Origin: Mastigias papua
Lineage: Eukaryota > Cnidaria > Scyphozoa > Rhizostomeae > Mastigiidae
Direction of reading: 5' to 3'
Length of the DNA: 64,000 bases
Assembly: GCA_964019165.1 (NCBI GenBank)
Contig: OZ025267.1
Location: 19,433,185-19,497,184, forward strand
Numbering within the stretch: position 1 is the first letter of the stretch; each line of letters starts with the position of its first letter. The position numbers and the translations under genes are program-made. Below are positions 1 to 11,647 of this stretch, piece after piece. The notes below the pieces were generated by a model that was not told the origin of the DNA, ran no database searches, and saw only the letters and a list, made by a program, of their open reading frames with translations.

Positions 1-333
1 AGCACCTTCTGCTTGTGTCTAACAATAGAATCAAGATTTGGATGGCATGCAAAGATAGGTGTATTATCAGCATAGTTGCAAATCACTGTACAAGTTATAA
101 ACATGAAATTGTCGCTTAAATGGATATTAAACATTAAATGTCCAAGGACAGATCCTTGAGGTACTCAAATTTTGATTTCTTTCAAGTCACTAATAGTGGC
201 TATGTGTACTTTGTACTGGGCCGAAAAACACTTGAGTTTGGCAAAATTCTCCTATCTATCAAAGCTGTATCAAAAAATGATAGGATATACACTTGAAAGG
301 ATGGCAGGGAAAGAAACGGAGGAGGGACAGAGG

Positions 334-488
<155 letters not shown>

Positions 489-649
489 AATACATTTATT
501 GGCTGTGCCCCCTTGCGAATTCAAGCTGACTACGGGACTAGACGTCAAAAGTGATATGACCGGACACTTAGGTGTAGAGGGGAGAGAAACATGTTTACTC
601 TCCGTCCCTTGATAGTAGGGGGCTAATTTAAAAAAATTGGGCTGGCAAT

Positions 650-745
650 TTTCCCAGAAGAATTAAATGGGGAGGGTGATAATAGATGGAAATTGGTGGA
701 TTTTGTCATATAGTGCTTAAATAGGGGGGTTTTCAATAGTTGGGG
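650..745. repeat. Partial copy of a G-rich dispersed repeat
   Basis: Blocks such as GGGGAGGG, GGGGGG and GGGGGGTAACA are separated by AT-rich text. They resemble the GGGGCTTATT family seen in better copies at 9137, 46790 and 49606. This is a decayed member; its boundaries are approximate. Confidence 0.4.
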
Positions 746-1716
746 GGTAACATTAACTTTTTTAAGTTTTGTTGAAAAGATACTATGATACTAAAAGATA
801 CTATGCTAATTCATGCAACATATTCGATCTTAAATCGTTGCATTTGAAACTATTCTAGAATTATTATTTTGTTCTTTGTCTGAAAAACTTCTTTTGTTAC
901 TGAAAAATATACAGTACTTCTATTTTCGTTTCATTTATTTATTTTTATTTTTTTTGAGGATATACTAGGGACGGAGAGTACTGGATAGTTGAATCATGCA
1001 ATTGGCGGTAGGTCCCACAATGCACTTTTGACGAACTTTTGTGAAACTGAGGCAGGCAGAAAGCGAGATGAGCGGCCATCCGTAACACAAATAATTGTTG
1101 ATATTTTTGGAGGGAAAATGGAAAAAGAAAGACATGTTGGAAATGGAGATGAGAAGAAAGGGTATAGTCGATCTACTTTTTACGAGATATATTTGCATTT
1201 GCTTCATGAAAAATCTGCTACCCTCTTTGAGCGATTTTGCCTATCTTGCTTGCTTTAGGCCATGATCGATCATATACTTGTAAAACTGACAGCCTGAAAC
1301 TGAAAAGTCAGTAAGGGATCCCAAGTAGAGGAAAGCACAGATGGTGTAGCAATGTTACTGCCAGATGACTTCGGACTTCTTAGTAGCTATAGTCTTTGAA
1401 ATGGGAACTCGATTAAAGATGTTTAAGATTGTATAGTAGTGTCGTATGCACATCATATATGATGTGCTATTACAAATACATTTGTAACTTGTTATGAGAC
1501 AGTAAACATGGTCTGCGGTTATTTTAGGGTTGATTGTCGAAAGCACTTGGCCTGCTATAATATTTACAAGCTATTTAGTGGGAGTGGGAGTAGGAAATAA
1601 TTTTCAAGTAAATGATTTTCAGGTTCTTGAGTATGAGAATCACAATGACAATCATAGTAAATACTACAGAGAAAGCCATATGTGGTAGGCCCTTTTAATT
1701 GACTAATGACAGTAAA

Positions 1717-2036
1717 TAGGCATATTCCAAATGAAATTTTATTTGTTTGGAATTTTTGATTGATATGACTGTGGCACTGGGGCCTTTCTGGTTTTTTTTT
1801 CTGTAATTTTTCATTGTGATTGTTATGCTTAAGTTCTTGATCAAGTGATGCTTCCTGATAAAGTTAAACCATTTTTTGGACAAGTTAAGGTATATAAGCA
1901 TATTCCAAAAGAAACCTTATTTGCTTGGATTTTTTTATTTATATGACTGCTACACTGCAGGGTCTTTCTGACTTTTTCTATGATTTTTCATTGTGATTAT
2001 TATACTTATGTTCTTGATCAACTAATGCTTCCTGAT
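1717..2036 (+). repeat. Diverged tandem duplication, two copies of about 145 bp
   Basis: Copy 1 (about 1717-1860) and copy 2 (about 1894-2036) share the same order of words: GCATATTCCAAA, a TTTTATTTG-like block, ATATGACTG, TTTTTCATTGTGATT, GTTCTTGATCAA and ATGCTTCCTGATA. They differ at roughly one base in five, so the duplication is old. No coding potential. Confidence 0.75.
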
Positions 2037-4420
2037 ATATTTATTGATTTATAAGTGCTACCTTGAGTTTGAAAGATATCAAGGACCTATTATCTAGAAT
2101 CTCAACTTATTAGTTGAGTTAAGAGAAAGATCAGACAATAGAAGGGGTGCATTATATTGAAAGACATGCAGTTGTGTTATGTAATGGTGAAGACAAGACC
2201 TACTTTAAATGTGCAGGTAGCACATTTTTCAATGGATTGAAAAAATAAGAATTATATAGACCATTGTATCTTATAGTTTGAGCTTTATATGTTGGATTGT
2301 TAAGAGAGGAATCTTTGGTTTGGCATGTTTTGTAGTGGTCAAAGTAGCAGATGTTCTTTTAACACCAGCTTCTTATTTTTGTGACAGAGGACCCTTTTTA
2401 ATTGCTTATCATATTTAGTATACATTGTGACTTTACATCACATGTTGATGAGTCAAGAATAGAATTTAATCTCCCATGTAAAAAAATGCATTTTTATGAT
2501 AAACAGACACTGCATAGGTGGATATTTGCCTAGGACTTTCTTTAACATTGCAACTATGGAAGATGTTGTCTCCACTATACATAGACCTAATCTGTGCTTC
2601 TGTGGTGAAGAGTAAATATCCCTACACGTGAAGGCCTATCAAGTGTCTTGTGTGTTTGGTCTTTAAAAATGAAAGCAGGAAACTCAACAAAGAGTTATAT
2701 TTCACACCAATAGTGATTATGAAATGCTTATAATGTTATGGCTGCTACAGTGATTTAAATGCAGGAGGAAGTTTTTTTCTGAAACTAGGCCTGTCACAGA
2801 TCTTGCCCCCAACATGAAATAAGACTTACAATATTTTGCCATATATAGGATGCACCTTTTGACTAAGTATATTTGGCTTTGTTTAAGGGTGTGTCATTGG
2901 TTTTCCCATACATTCTTCTGTAAGGGAAAGTTAAATGATATTGAGAAATATTGTGATATTTAGAGCACCTGGTCTCTTAATTTGAAAACCACACTTTTAT
3001 TGGAAATTTGAAAAAATCTTCCAATTCCTCATACCAAATAGGCAGCTATCTAACAAGAACCTTATTTCCTTTACATTTGGTGGCTGTATCCTGTATTCAC
3101 ACCCAGTATTGGGACTCCTGCTATTGGAGGAAACAAGGAAGACCACTAGACTATAGACAACATCTCAGTACCATTTGAGAAATCAGCCAGAGTCATTTAA
3201 CTAGAAAATAATTCCCTCAGCTTTTGCAATCATCCAGGTTAAGGACCCTCTCATATGAACCCAATTACTGACCAGATCACATATTAAGATCTCATGTTAG
3301 ATATCTCTTATAATTTGCAAAATATAGTATTTACATCTGCAGTAAGTCTAAGATGGAAAGCCTTCCCAGTTCTTGTGACTCCTGCCATATATGTGAGAAA
3401 AGCCTAGCCATACTATTTCCGTTTTTTATGCTCTTGCATGTTATTTTCAGCCTTTAAAGCAGCTTGTTTTTGAATATAATAATGTATGGAGACAATCCAA
3501 ATCTATTCATTCATGTTTAGGTAATTTTTCCACTATACAGTGAAAACATTAATCTAAGTATAAATGCATAAGTGTGGATTTTCCCTGTAAATTATTATCA
3601 TCCTTTGTCTAAGCATATTTTTGTAAACACTTTATTATGAGGACTGCACAGCCCTCATCCTGAAATTAGAAATGTATCCTGAAAAAGGAGAACTTTTGTA
3701 TATAGCATTTTGCTTTGATATGAGATTTTTCTTTAGATGTTTTTGAGTGTTTTATGTTTATAGAAAGTTTCTTATGTGTTAGTAAGTATGAAGTGAAATT
3801 TTGCATACAGTTCTATAAAAACTGCACAGTGGATCATCTCTCTAGATATTGGTTTAGTTTCAAAATCTTTGCTATTTTCCAACCATTTCACCATCCTTTC
3901 TTCATTTTAAGTTGGAATGGGTTTGGTGTGCTTACATCATTTATTTGTAAACTGTGGGTTTTTCAGACTTTTTACTACTTAGGTAGTTTTGGGTAGTTTT
4001 TGATATCTAAATATTTTTCTTTACTGTTGCATTGAATTTACTTTACTATTTACATTAGAAAAAGTAACCAGTATTATGAAGTCACTATTTAGATCAATGC
4101 ATTCACTTCATATTAAATGGCACCTCAAAGGGTACAGCAAGGAGGGTAAGTGGTCCCTCAGTGTCCAAAGCAGATTGACTACCCTGTTTGGTTAAGTTTA
4201 ATGAGAATAGGTATTGTGAAGGATACAGTGGGTCAGAAAGAAACAAAGAACTTGTATACTAGTATCAATCTGTGAAACTTTTCCCCTCCCTAAGAGTATC
4301 TTGCAAATTTCACGCTTCATATTGTGAATGTATTTACCATATGATTTGAATGCTTTTGTTTTAAACATTGGTTTTCATGTGCCACGTGCTCCTCATTTAA
4401 AGATATTGTTCTGATTTCAG

Positions 4421-4496
4421 GACAAAGCTTCAATCCATCCTTGATAAATTGAGGCCTGCCATACCAGATGTTGATTCATCTACTTACCTATGTGAG
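4421..4496 (+). CDS. Candidate internal exon of an unidentified gene
   Basis: A 76-nt segment is bounded by a good acceptor (CTGATTTCAG) and a good donor (GAG|GTAAGG). One frame, starting one base into the exon, stays open for 25 codons with an ordinary composition (LQSILDKLRPAIPDV in its middle). I do not recognise the family. A 25-codon open frame is not rare by chance, so the splice sites carry most of the weight. If real, it belongs to a + strand gene that starts left of the window. A possible in-phase 3' exon begins at 5050 after TTTGCAG and reaches a TGA at 5120, which is weak. Confidence 0.35.
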
Positions 4497-6050
4497 GTAA
4501 GGTTTTTGGCTGCTTTTTAAGCTGTATATAGATCTCTGGCCTAATGACTGTATACTTTTGTAGCTCCCATGCAATAGGAAGCTCTCCATTGTTGTCAGAG
4601 TTTCCAAATAGTGAAAAATAGTACACAGCCTAAAAAACCATAGGCCTAGACTTTGTGCCAGGCTGTGAAGCTTTTGAAGGCTGGTCCCTCAAAAACTCAC
4701 ATTTGGTGAGAATATATTTGACATTTTGAGAAAAACAGGAATTTTGTTTGTGTAAATCAGAGACAACTTGCGGGTGTGGAATGTTAGTGGTACTTGGGTA
4801 TTTTTGGTACATATTCTCTAAATGTACCAGAGGACACCTGAAACTGTTCATCAGAGGACAAAGGTGTTCATTATTGACTCTCCATTTCTGCAACTTTTCA
4901 CTGGTTGGATATATCGTTTCACAGAGAGGTGAAAGCAAATTGTTTTTTCCATGTTCAATCCATTCAGTATTCATTACGGAGCAGATTTGCAGCCAAGGGG
5001 CACCTGGGAATTGCTTGTCTAATCAGTAGATGCTGCCCTTGTTTGCAGATCCTATACAGTATGATTGTAAACATATATTTTTGTCTCAAACATTCGAAAA
5101 CAATGAAGTTTGACGTATGAGAAGCAGAAGCAGCATCAGTATAAGTGGTCATCTTTTGATAGCGTTGTACATCCGGTTGCGTGCTATAACAGATATGTTG
5201 AACAAGTTTGGGGTTCAGGGTCTTAGCTAGGGCTTACCCCTTACCCAGAAGCGTAACTTCAAAGGTCGCCAAGCCTTTGAGTTCCCAAGAAGTTCCTTCA
5301 GAAGTATTTAAAGGACATGCCTTTTGAAATAAAAGGAAATATAATAGGCCGATATTTCCCAAGTTATGGATTACCTATTACTTCTTTTCTCCCTTATTTA
5401 GTTATGTCGATTTGGGAAGAAGTTTTAAACATGATAAAGTCCTCAAGCAAATTATTTCTAAGAGCCACAGGTCATTGTTACGCAACTGCCTTTACTCTTT
5501 CAGTACTGGCTTCGTGCTTGTCCGGGGATACTAGTTTGAGATGGTGTTGTTTGTTGGCAATCAGCACTACCTCTTTTTACGCCAAAGAAGCTAAGAAAAA
5601 CAGGAAAATACAAGAAAGTAGTTAAATGTCCTATATCGAGATACATGGAATAGATGAAAGAGCAAAGGACGCACAAAATTGCACAATAGCAAATAGAGTC
5701 ACAGATTTAAATGACATAATTTCTAAGTCTTGATAATATTTATCTTCATTGTAACGTATACGGTTCGGGTGAGATATGGATTGGCGATGGCGTACACATG
5801 CTCATTTCAAATATAAGAGTGAATCTAACAGTAACTAAACGGAACAGTTTTTATTCGGAACAGTGTAAATACACACGATTAGTTATAAGTATTTAACGGA
5901 TCAAAATATACCCTCCAGTCAGTCTGCCCTCCTTTGGGTTGCTTCACATTAATTTGTAGTGAAGTGCAGGTTAATGTTTCCGCGTCTACTTTGCTTGACA
6001 AGTCGAAATGGCCCTCAATTATTGAAACTACAACTGGAGAGACAGTTTCG
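4497..6050. other. No recognised gene
   Basis: This holds only short open frames. The largest, a 102-codon frame ending at 5625, has no recognisable motif, no splice context that stands out and no family resemblance. I treat the stretch as intergenic or as 3' UTR of an upstream gene. Confidence 0.5.
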
Positions 6051-6308
6051 ATGGTGTACAGATCTTTAGATAATCTTGCGCCTAAGTATCTCTATGATTT
6101 ATTTACTTGAAATTCTTCTAGAGACATTATCAGGCTACGCAATACCCACACTGATTTATACGTTTCATTTATGGACACAAAAAGTGGTCATAAAGCATTT
6201 TATTATCGAGGTGCTCCTATATGGAATAGATTGCAGCTTGCACCTGAACAGGTGTGCTCCCTGTTCACTTTTAGAAGAGCCGTCAATACCTCCAAGTCTT
6301 CCTTGTAG
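6051..6308 (+). pseudogene. Decayed non-LTR retrotransposon: C-terminal tail of reverse transcriptase
   Basis: The frame beginning at 6051 reads MVYRSLDNLAPKYLYDLFT, is cut by a TGA at 6108, then continues in frame with SSRDIIRLRNTHTDLYV, FYYRGAPIWNRLQ and SLFTFRRAV to a TAG at 6306. This word order (short Y-K-L-N-L-A-P-Y-L opening, R-L-R-N, then Y-R-G-A-x-x-W-N-x-L and a final F-R-R) is the usual end of CR1/L2/jockey-type LINE polymerases. No catalytic core remains. It is a dead 5'-truncated insertion. Confidence 0.7.
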
Positions 6309-6339
6309 AAAATTGTTTTCCTTTTCTAATATTTGGAAA

Positions 6340-6480
6340 GTCTGCTGGTACTGCAGAACTTCACTACCTCAGGAAAAAGCGGCACCATGTTTTAGTCATA
6401 CTGAAAAGCTTTTTTCGTCCGACACTCGTCAGAGTATGAAACGTCGGATAGTGACCGAATATTTCGGTTCACTTTTCGGT
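6340..6480 (+). repeat. Dispersed repeat copy 1 (TCGTCCGACACTCGTCAG family)
   Basis: It contains the phrase order GTCTGCTGGTACTGCAG, AACTTCACT, AAAAAGCGG, AAAAGC, TTTTTTCGTCCGACACTCGT, ATGAAACGTCGG and GACCGAA. The same order recurs at 15385, 45779 and 47252. It lies 165 bp upstream of the cupin gene and could contribute to that gene's 5' region. Confidence 0.8.
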
Positions 6481-6644
6481 GCAGATCGAAATTCATGAAT
6501 TAAGGTAGTTCAGCGGTTGGTTCCTCACCTTAAGAAGAACAGGGGTCTGAGGTATATATTGTTAGGTGAGAGTTCTGGTTCTGACTTGCAGCCATTGTAG
6601 CCTTTCCAGCTCGTACGCCGCGCCGGAAGAATTACGTCGCAAGC

Positions 6645-7199
6645 ATGTCAATGAATCAGGATTTCATCTCGCAGTTAAATTTGCAACCCCTTGAAGGTGA
6701 AGGTGGATATTTTGTGGAAGTTTATAGAGCTAGAGATAAGAAAGTAGATATATCAGATAGGAAGTTGACGACACTGCAACAAGGTGAATCGCTTTACGCG
6801 AAAAATGACAACTCTGGTGCCAAGCGAGACCTCTATACGACAATTTACTACTTAATGGACAAAACCAATGCCCCGCACGTAAATAAATCTGATCATATTC
6901 ATTTCTATCACTACGGAGGCCCTATTAAGTATTATTGGCTGGACATGGAAGGCAAGAAATTGGAAACCGCTGTCTTGGGGAGCAATATTGCTGAAGGACA
7001 GCGCCTTCATTTAATGGTTCCAGGTGGAACGTTGAAATGGGCAGAGGTGCTAGATGATGGTATAAATCATAGACAAGCTTTGATATCAGAGTGTACAGTA
7101 CCAGGGTTTGAGTTTGACGACAGGAAAGTGTACAGTGAAGAAAACCTAAAATCAATGTTCCCTACGTTTTGGGAGGACATTAAAAAGGGCTTTTCATAG
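6645..7199 (+). CDS. DUF985 / cupin_5 family protein (YML079w-like)
   Basis: This is an uninterrupted 184-codon frame starting at the first ATG after an upstream GC-rich leader. The family is a single-domain beta-barrel cupin of about 150-200 residues with no established reaction; some relatives bind small sugars or metals in crystals. Family hallmarks are in the right order: LQPLEGEGGYFVEVYRA near residues 12-28, TTIYYLM near 65-71, SDHIHFYHYGGPIKYYWL near 82-99, LGSNIAEGQ, the VPGG turn, and the closing ECTVPGFEFDD near residues 148-158. There is no signal peptide or membrane segment, so a soluble cytosolic protein is likely. The gene has no intron in the coding region, unlike its neighbours. 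A possible acceptor just before 6610 may mark a spliced 5' UTR. No clear AATAAA lies close downstream. Confidence 0.85.
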   Translation: MSMNQDFISQLNLQPLEGEGGYFVEVYRARDKKVDISDRKLTTLQQGESLYAKNDNSGAKRDLYTTIYYLMDKTNAPHVNKSDHIHFYHYGGPIKYYWLDMEGKKLETAVLGSNIAEGQRLHLMVPGGTLKWAEVLDDGINHRQALISECTVPGFEFDDRKVYSEENLKSMFPTFWEDIKKGFS

Positions 7200-8473
7200 A
7201 CTCTATACAGTATATAGCATTTTTGTCAGTCATTATTGAGATGTAAATGAGTGAATGTTAACTGTATAATTTTATTATGGCTTATTCTGAATTATAGCAC
7301 AAAGTATTTTTCTTATATCAGGGGAATATACTAGTTTTCCTTTACCATGCAATATGCACACTGTTCTGTATGCTATCACAAAGCCAGTGAAAATGCAACG
7401 TTTTATTAGTGTGCTTAGATGAAAGATCAATGCTAGAAGAAATCACAATAGTAGAGATAGTTACAGTTTTGGTCAACTTTAGGGATAAAGTACCATTATT
7501 TAAGAAGGATAGCAATCATTAAGAGGGGGGGGGGGGGTTGTTTGTTGGAGAGAAGGAACATGGTTGATGAGAGATTGAAAACTGTGGAAATTGAGACTTT
7601 GAAGTATCATTAGCCATGGTTTTATTGATAATGTATTTCAACAAATTGTTGAATAAGAAACATTTGTTGCTCATGTGTAAGATAATTTTGTAATTAAAAG
7701 TGCAAATACTTGTGAATTTTTAGCCAAGGTTCTTCAACAGCTTGGAAGTTGTAACCTGTAGCTAAATTAATTTGATCTTGAACTAAAAATTAAAATCCTC
7801 TTAGTGTCAAATGGATAGTTAATATTTGGAGAATATGGTATATAGAACATGTTTTTTAAAAAATGAGAATAGTTTTGTGCAATAGAAACATACTGCATAC
7901 TCATTGCATACTCACTGCATACTCACTGCATACCTTTCATTGAGCAAAATTGGTATAGTGTACTCTACAACAATGGAGAGCTGGCTTGCTTTTATGATTA
8001 CCAAAACATTTCGTAGAATTTGCAGCCATTTTGTGCTTTCTTAAAAAAGAATAGTGATACTGCCTTTTGCTCTGCTGGCTTGGGTAGGAAAGGTCTCAGA
8101 CTAAAGTGAGAGATGGAGGATAACATCTCTAATGCAAGAGAGGGATGTGTAAATTGTGTGGGAAGTTTCAAGCAATCCATAGTTGGGAAGCTAATTGTGA
8201 ATAATCTAAATAAATGCAAAGCAGAATTTGCATGCAAAGTGAGCAAGGGGACCCTAGAGTATCTTGTAGAAGTTATATAACCCTGTATTGTCTTGATTGA
8301 TCTAACTGTTAGGCTTTGGCTAGATTTAGGGGGGTTTGGTATGATTCTTATCTGTGCCTTTATTGAGCAACGCAGAGCAAGCAAGATATCTTTCTGTTGA
8401 TCATTGTAGAATAAGCAAACATAGAATGCCATTATAGGAAAATAATAGCAATTTAGATTTAGCTTGTTACACA
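7200..8473. other. 3' flank of the cupin gene, no further gene seen
   Basis: AT-rich sequence, probably including the cupin 3' UTR. It holds a 14-base poly-G run near 7527-7540 and a short tandem array (7890-7934). Open frames on the minus strand near 8000-8470 look non-coding: no motif, and no splice or promoter context. Confidence 0.5.
7890..7934 (+). repeat. Short tandem array, 11-bp unit ACTCACTGCAT
   Basis: Four near-identical units of ACTGCATACTC follow each other directly; the first ones differ by single bases (CATTGCATACT). Confidence 0.9.
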
Positions 8474-8808
8474 TTTTTTTTTATAAGAAAACACTTTTTT
8501 TCCTGAGGCTCAATTTTCTTAACTTTTCACGAATTTGAGGCTGAGATTTTCTTAAGATTTTCTTAACTTCTGAAGGAAAAAACTGGCTGAAACATGCTAC
8601 TCTGTATTTTTTGGGCCACCATAAGTCTCGATCTTTGTACAAGAGTTTGCAAAAATGAGCCAATATCAATTTCTGGCATGTAAAGTAGATGAACTGTGAT
8701 TTTCTTAGCATATTCTTGAACTTGAGCCTTGTGATTTTCTTAGGATTTTCTTAAGATTTTGGCCATTTGAGCCTCATTTTCTTATAAACTTTTTTCTTAT
8801 AAAAAAAT
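8474..8808. mobile_element. Inverted-repeat (foldback/MITE-like) element
   Basis: The left end reads a T run then ATAAGAAAA, a short gap, TGAGGCTCAA. The right end reads TTTGAGCCTCA, then TTTTCTTAT and ends TTCTTATAAAAAAAT, the mirror of the left end. The interior repeats TTTTCTTAAGATTTTCTTA in both parts. No coding capacity, which fits a non-autonomous DNA element. Target-site duplication is not clear. Confidence 0.55.
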
Positions 8809-9136
8809 GGGTATATGAAAAACATAATCAAAAGGAATGGAAGAAAATAGAGAATTGTCTTCTTTGAGTTCTCTGCTGACTGGCATAAGAGATAATGTAT
8901 AATCATACTTCTCTGTCTTCCAGTAACTTTAGTAGTAGAGTTGTTTTTGACAGTTCTTTCCATTGAGTAATACCATCTATCATCTCCTTCTGCTTGCCTC
9001 TAGCTCTTGTCTTTTCACCCTTGCAGTTGTTACCAGATGTTCCAAATCATGCTTTCTCATTATGTGCCCATTAAAATTTGCTTCTTGTTCCCTGATCTTA
9101 TTCAGGATTACTGTAAGTCGTTTAGCCCCTAGGGGC

Positions 9137-9382
9137 TTTTTTGTTTTTGGCACCTTTTGGGTGGAGGATTATGCAAGGGGGGGTGATAAAATTAGCTGAC
9201 ATTTGCCACTTAAAAGGGTTATGTTCTAAATGCCTATTCAAGAGCAGTCCAAATCTAGCATCAGCTTATATCAAAGTCTTCACTGTCCCCTTTGGTGGGG
9301 GCTTGTTAAAAGGGGACTTATTAACAATTTGAAGGTCTAGCTTGGGGGGCTTATTTGAGGGGGGCATTTCAAGAATTTACAG
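9137..9382 (+). repeat. Dispersed repeat, GGGGCTTATT family, copy 1
   Basis: The sequence runs TTTTTGTTTTTGGCACCTTTTG, GGTGGAGGATTATG, a G run, GATAAAATT, then CTTATTAACAATTTGAAG, TCTAGC, TTGGGGGGCTTATTTGAGG and ends TTTACAGTATA. The same series of words with different spacing is found at 46790-47041 and 49606-50181. No protein is encoded. Confidence 0.75.
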
Positions 9383-9510
9383 TATATACTTATGGCAAAT
9401 TCTATTGTTGGTGATGTACCGTGATGTTTCTGTATTTGTAAAGTAGAAATGTTGTTTTGAGTTCTGTTGAGATGGTATGGTTTTCAGAAAGTCAATTATG
9501 TTAGTTATGA

Positions 9511-10389
9511 AGATATTTAGCAATAACCAAATTATGGAGAAATACCAACTCAGGGGCAAATATTCAATACGATATTTACTCAAACATAAAACAGGTTTTG
9601 AAATCCATTCGTGCTGAACACACCAATAGACTTCAGACTCAGTTAAAGTCACAGGGATTCATTATATCATTCCTCCTTGAGCACTCCCTGCAAAAGCTGA
9701 CTTCGCTGTGGTCTAAGGCCCAAAGCAAACTACCACCAAATATCTTCAATTTCACCATCAAGTATCTAAACAACACGCTGGCTACTAGAAAGAACCTCTC
9801 TCTATGGAACCTTTCAGCTACGTCTGATTGTTCTTTTTGCCTTCAGCCTGAGTCACTCCTTCATATTGTTGCTGGTTGCAACACGTATCTAACTGAAGGG
9901 CGTTTCACATGGAGACATAACTCTGCTTTAAAATTTCTCGCTGAAACGCTGCAGTCCATACAACATGCAAAACTATATGTCGATCTCCCTGGCTACCTTT
10001 CTCCCTGCATCGTTACTGGCAATAGTCTTCTCCCTGACATTCTTCTGTCAACAGCTGACAATATCCTGTATATCATAGAATTAACTGTGGGCTTCGAAAC
10101 TAATTTAAACAATAATGCTCATCGAAAAGAACTCAAATATCGTCCCCTTCTATCTGATCTTGCCACTGATTATAAGGAAATAAAATTCATAAACCTCTGC
10201 ATTAGCTGCCTTGGGATATTTGGTACTTCATCAAATTCCTTTCTCAAAATGTGTAATGACAGTGGTATCGACACTCACCATCTCAACTTTATCATTTCAG
10301 AGTTGTCAACCATAGTCATACGTACAACGTACTACTTCTTTTGCATGAGGAATAAACCATGGTGTGATCCGGACCTCCTTACCTATTAA
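9511..10389 (+). mobile_element. R2/NeSL-like non-LTR retrotransposon, 5'-truncated C-terminal fragment
   Basis: An open frame of about 293 codons (upstream TGA at 9508, stop TAA at 10387). It carries the zinc finger CSFCLQPESLLHIVAGC (about residues 108-124) followed by the typical EGRFTWRHNSAL stretch. After that comes an endonuclease-like core with LPDILL, then IIELTVGFETN and a downstream RKELKYRPL lysine segment. This CCHC plus PD-(D/E)xK arrangement is characteristic of site-targeting LINEs of the R2/NeSL/Hero type. The reverse transcriptase domain is absent, so the copy is dead on arrival, although its frame is intact, which suggests fairly recent insertion. A poly-T/A-rich 3' flank follows. 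Confidence 0.75.
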
Positions 10390-10628
10390 ATAATTTTTTT
10401 TTTTTTTGTTTCTTTTTCCAATTTTCCAATTCATTCTTTTCTTTCTATTACCTAGCATTGTAGCATTTTAAGCCAGCCAAATACAGATTACCTGTTAGTG
10501 AGATTTGTATTTGTAGATTTAAATATGATATGTAATGAAGTTTGAAAAAAAAAACAAAAAAAACATCTACAGTTTAAGTGAAGCATATTTTTGATTTTTT
10601 TTCTCATATATATTTATATATTTATATT

Positions 10629-10660
<32 letters not shown>

Positions 10661-11241
10661 TGTATGCATGTGTATATCTGTTGAAAATATGTAGATAGTA
10701 AAGATGCTAGTTAAAAATGTACTGTCTATCTGAGACTTGCCATATTACACGCTTTTTTTATAGGGAATGAGTTTATAAGGAAGCTACGTGTAGAATGCTA
10801 AAATATTTACAGAACTTATACTACTAAAGGAAAATTCCCAAAGGAACATTTCATTTTGAGGAATTTTTATAACTCTTAGCAATCAAGAATTTGGAAGCTG
10901 GCTCCATTCATTTGCAGTTAAAACCGGCCTGATTGTTTACAAAGCTTGTGTTAGGTCCTTGATTTTTCATCGATCTTACGTTACAGCCGAAAAGGTGAAA
11001 TTTAGGATTTCAATGTTTTAAATATGTCTGTACCATTTTTATGTCACTAATTGTGCGCTGAAAATTTAAGAACTGTTAAGGAACTGTTAGAACTATTTAA
11101 TTTGATCATTGAAGGTCCAGTACTAAGGAACCTTTGGAACTAGGCCTTGAGCTAGGTTCCTTATAAAAGAAGCGTGTATACGTGATAAGGGAATATTGAG
11201 GTGTTTTCCAAGCTGAAAATTTGCTTTTGATTTTACTGTAG
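10390..11241. other. Retroelement 3' flank and spacer with a (TATG)n microsatellite
   Basis: An AT-rich stretch with homopolymer runs (T near 10390, A near 10545) and about ten TATG units at 10631-10670. I see no gene apart from the candidate microexon that begins at 11242. Confidence 0.6.
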
Positions 11242-11270
11242 GAACGTGAAGACTCAGAAGAATCCGAGAG
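11242..11270 (+). CDS. Candidate 29-nt upstream coding microexon of ATRX
   Basis: A 29-nt segment lies between TTTTACTGTAG and a GAGAG|GTAACA donor. It reads ERED SEESE and leaves two bases (AG) that join the single leading C of the exon at 13620 to restore frame. The acidic-serine composition matches the next exon. Its own 5' partner with the start codon is not identified. Evidence is phase and splice context only. Confidence 0.35.
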
Positions 11271-11647
11271 GTAACATTGTATTTCAATTTGATCTGCATT
11301 GATTGCTGCAAACTCAACTTTCCTGCCATAAAGACATTTTGCATTGTTCTTGCATTTCCATCTCGTGCTATAGGGGGATGCATGCTGAAATAGCCGGCTA
11401 TTTGTTGAAATGAAACCTGTCGATGTATTTAAAATATTTTTAGGCCCTGAAACGCCCCTACCCGGCTTATATCCGTTTCCTTTACTTTCCTGTAATTTTC
11501 CGGCCTCCCTCGCTACTGTGGTCCCCGCTTATTCGCTACCCAATAGTCTGTTGGCTGTGGCGTGTACACGAAGGAACTAGTCACCATAAGCATAATTAAA
11601 CATGCTCTTGCTATTCAGAAGATTAAAAACCTGCAATAAACACCCAT

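Larger units (their letters stand above)
489..4420. other. Gene-poor AT-rich stretch
   Basis: I see no convincing coding exon here; the longest open frames are short and unlike any family I know. It contains a diverged G-rich repeat near 650-745 and a tandem duplication at 1717-2036. It may be intronic to the unidentified gene whose candidate exon lies at 4421-4496, or simply intergenic. Confidence 0.5.

Noticed and set aside
5317..5625. 102-codon frame as a small gene
   Set aside because: No motif, no conserved feature and no supporting splice or promoter signal.
6076..6498. 140-codon plus-strand frame
   Set aside because: It is out of frame with the recognisable LINE fragment (6051-6308) and its second half is the dispersed repeat.
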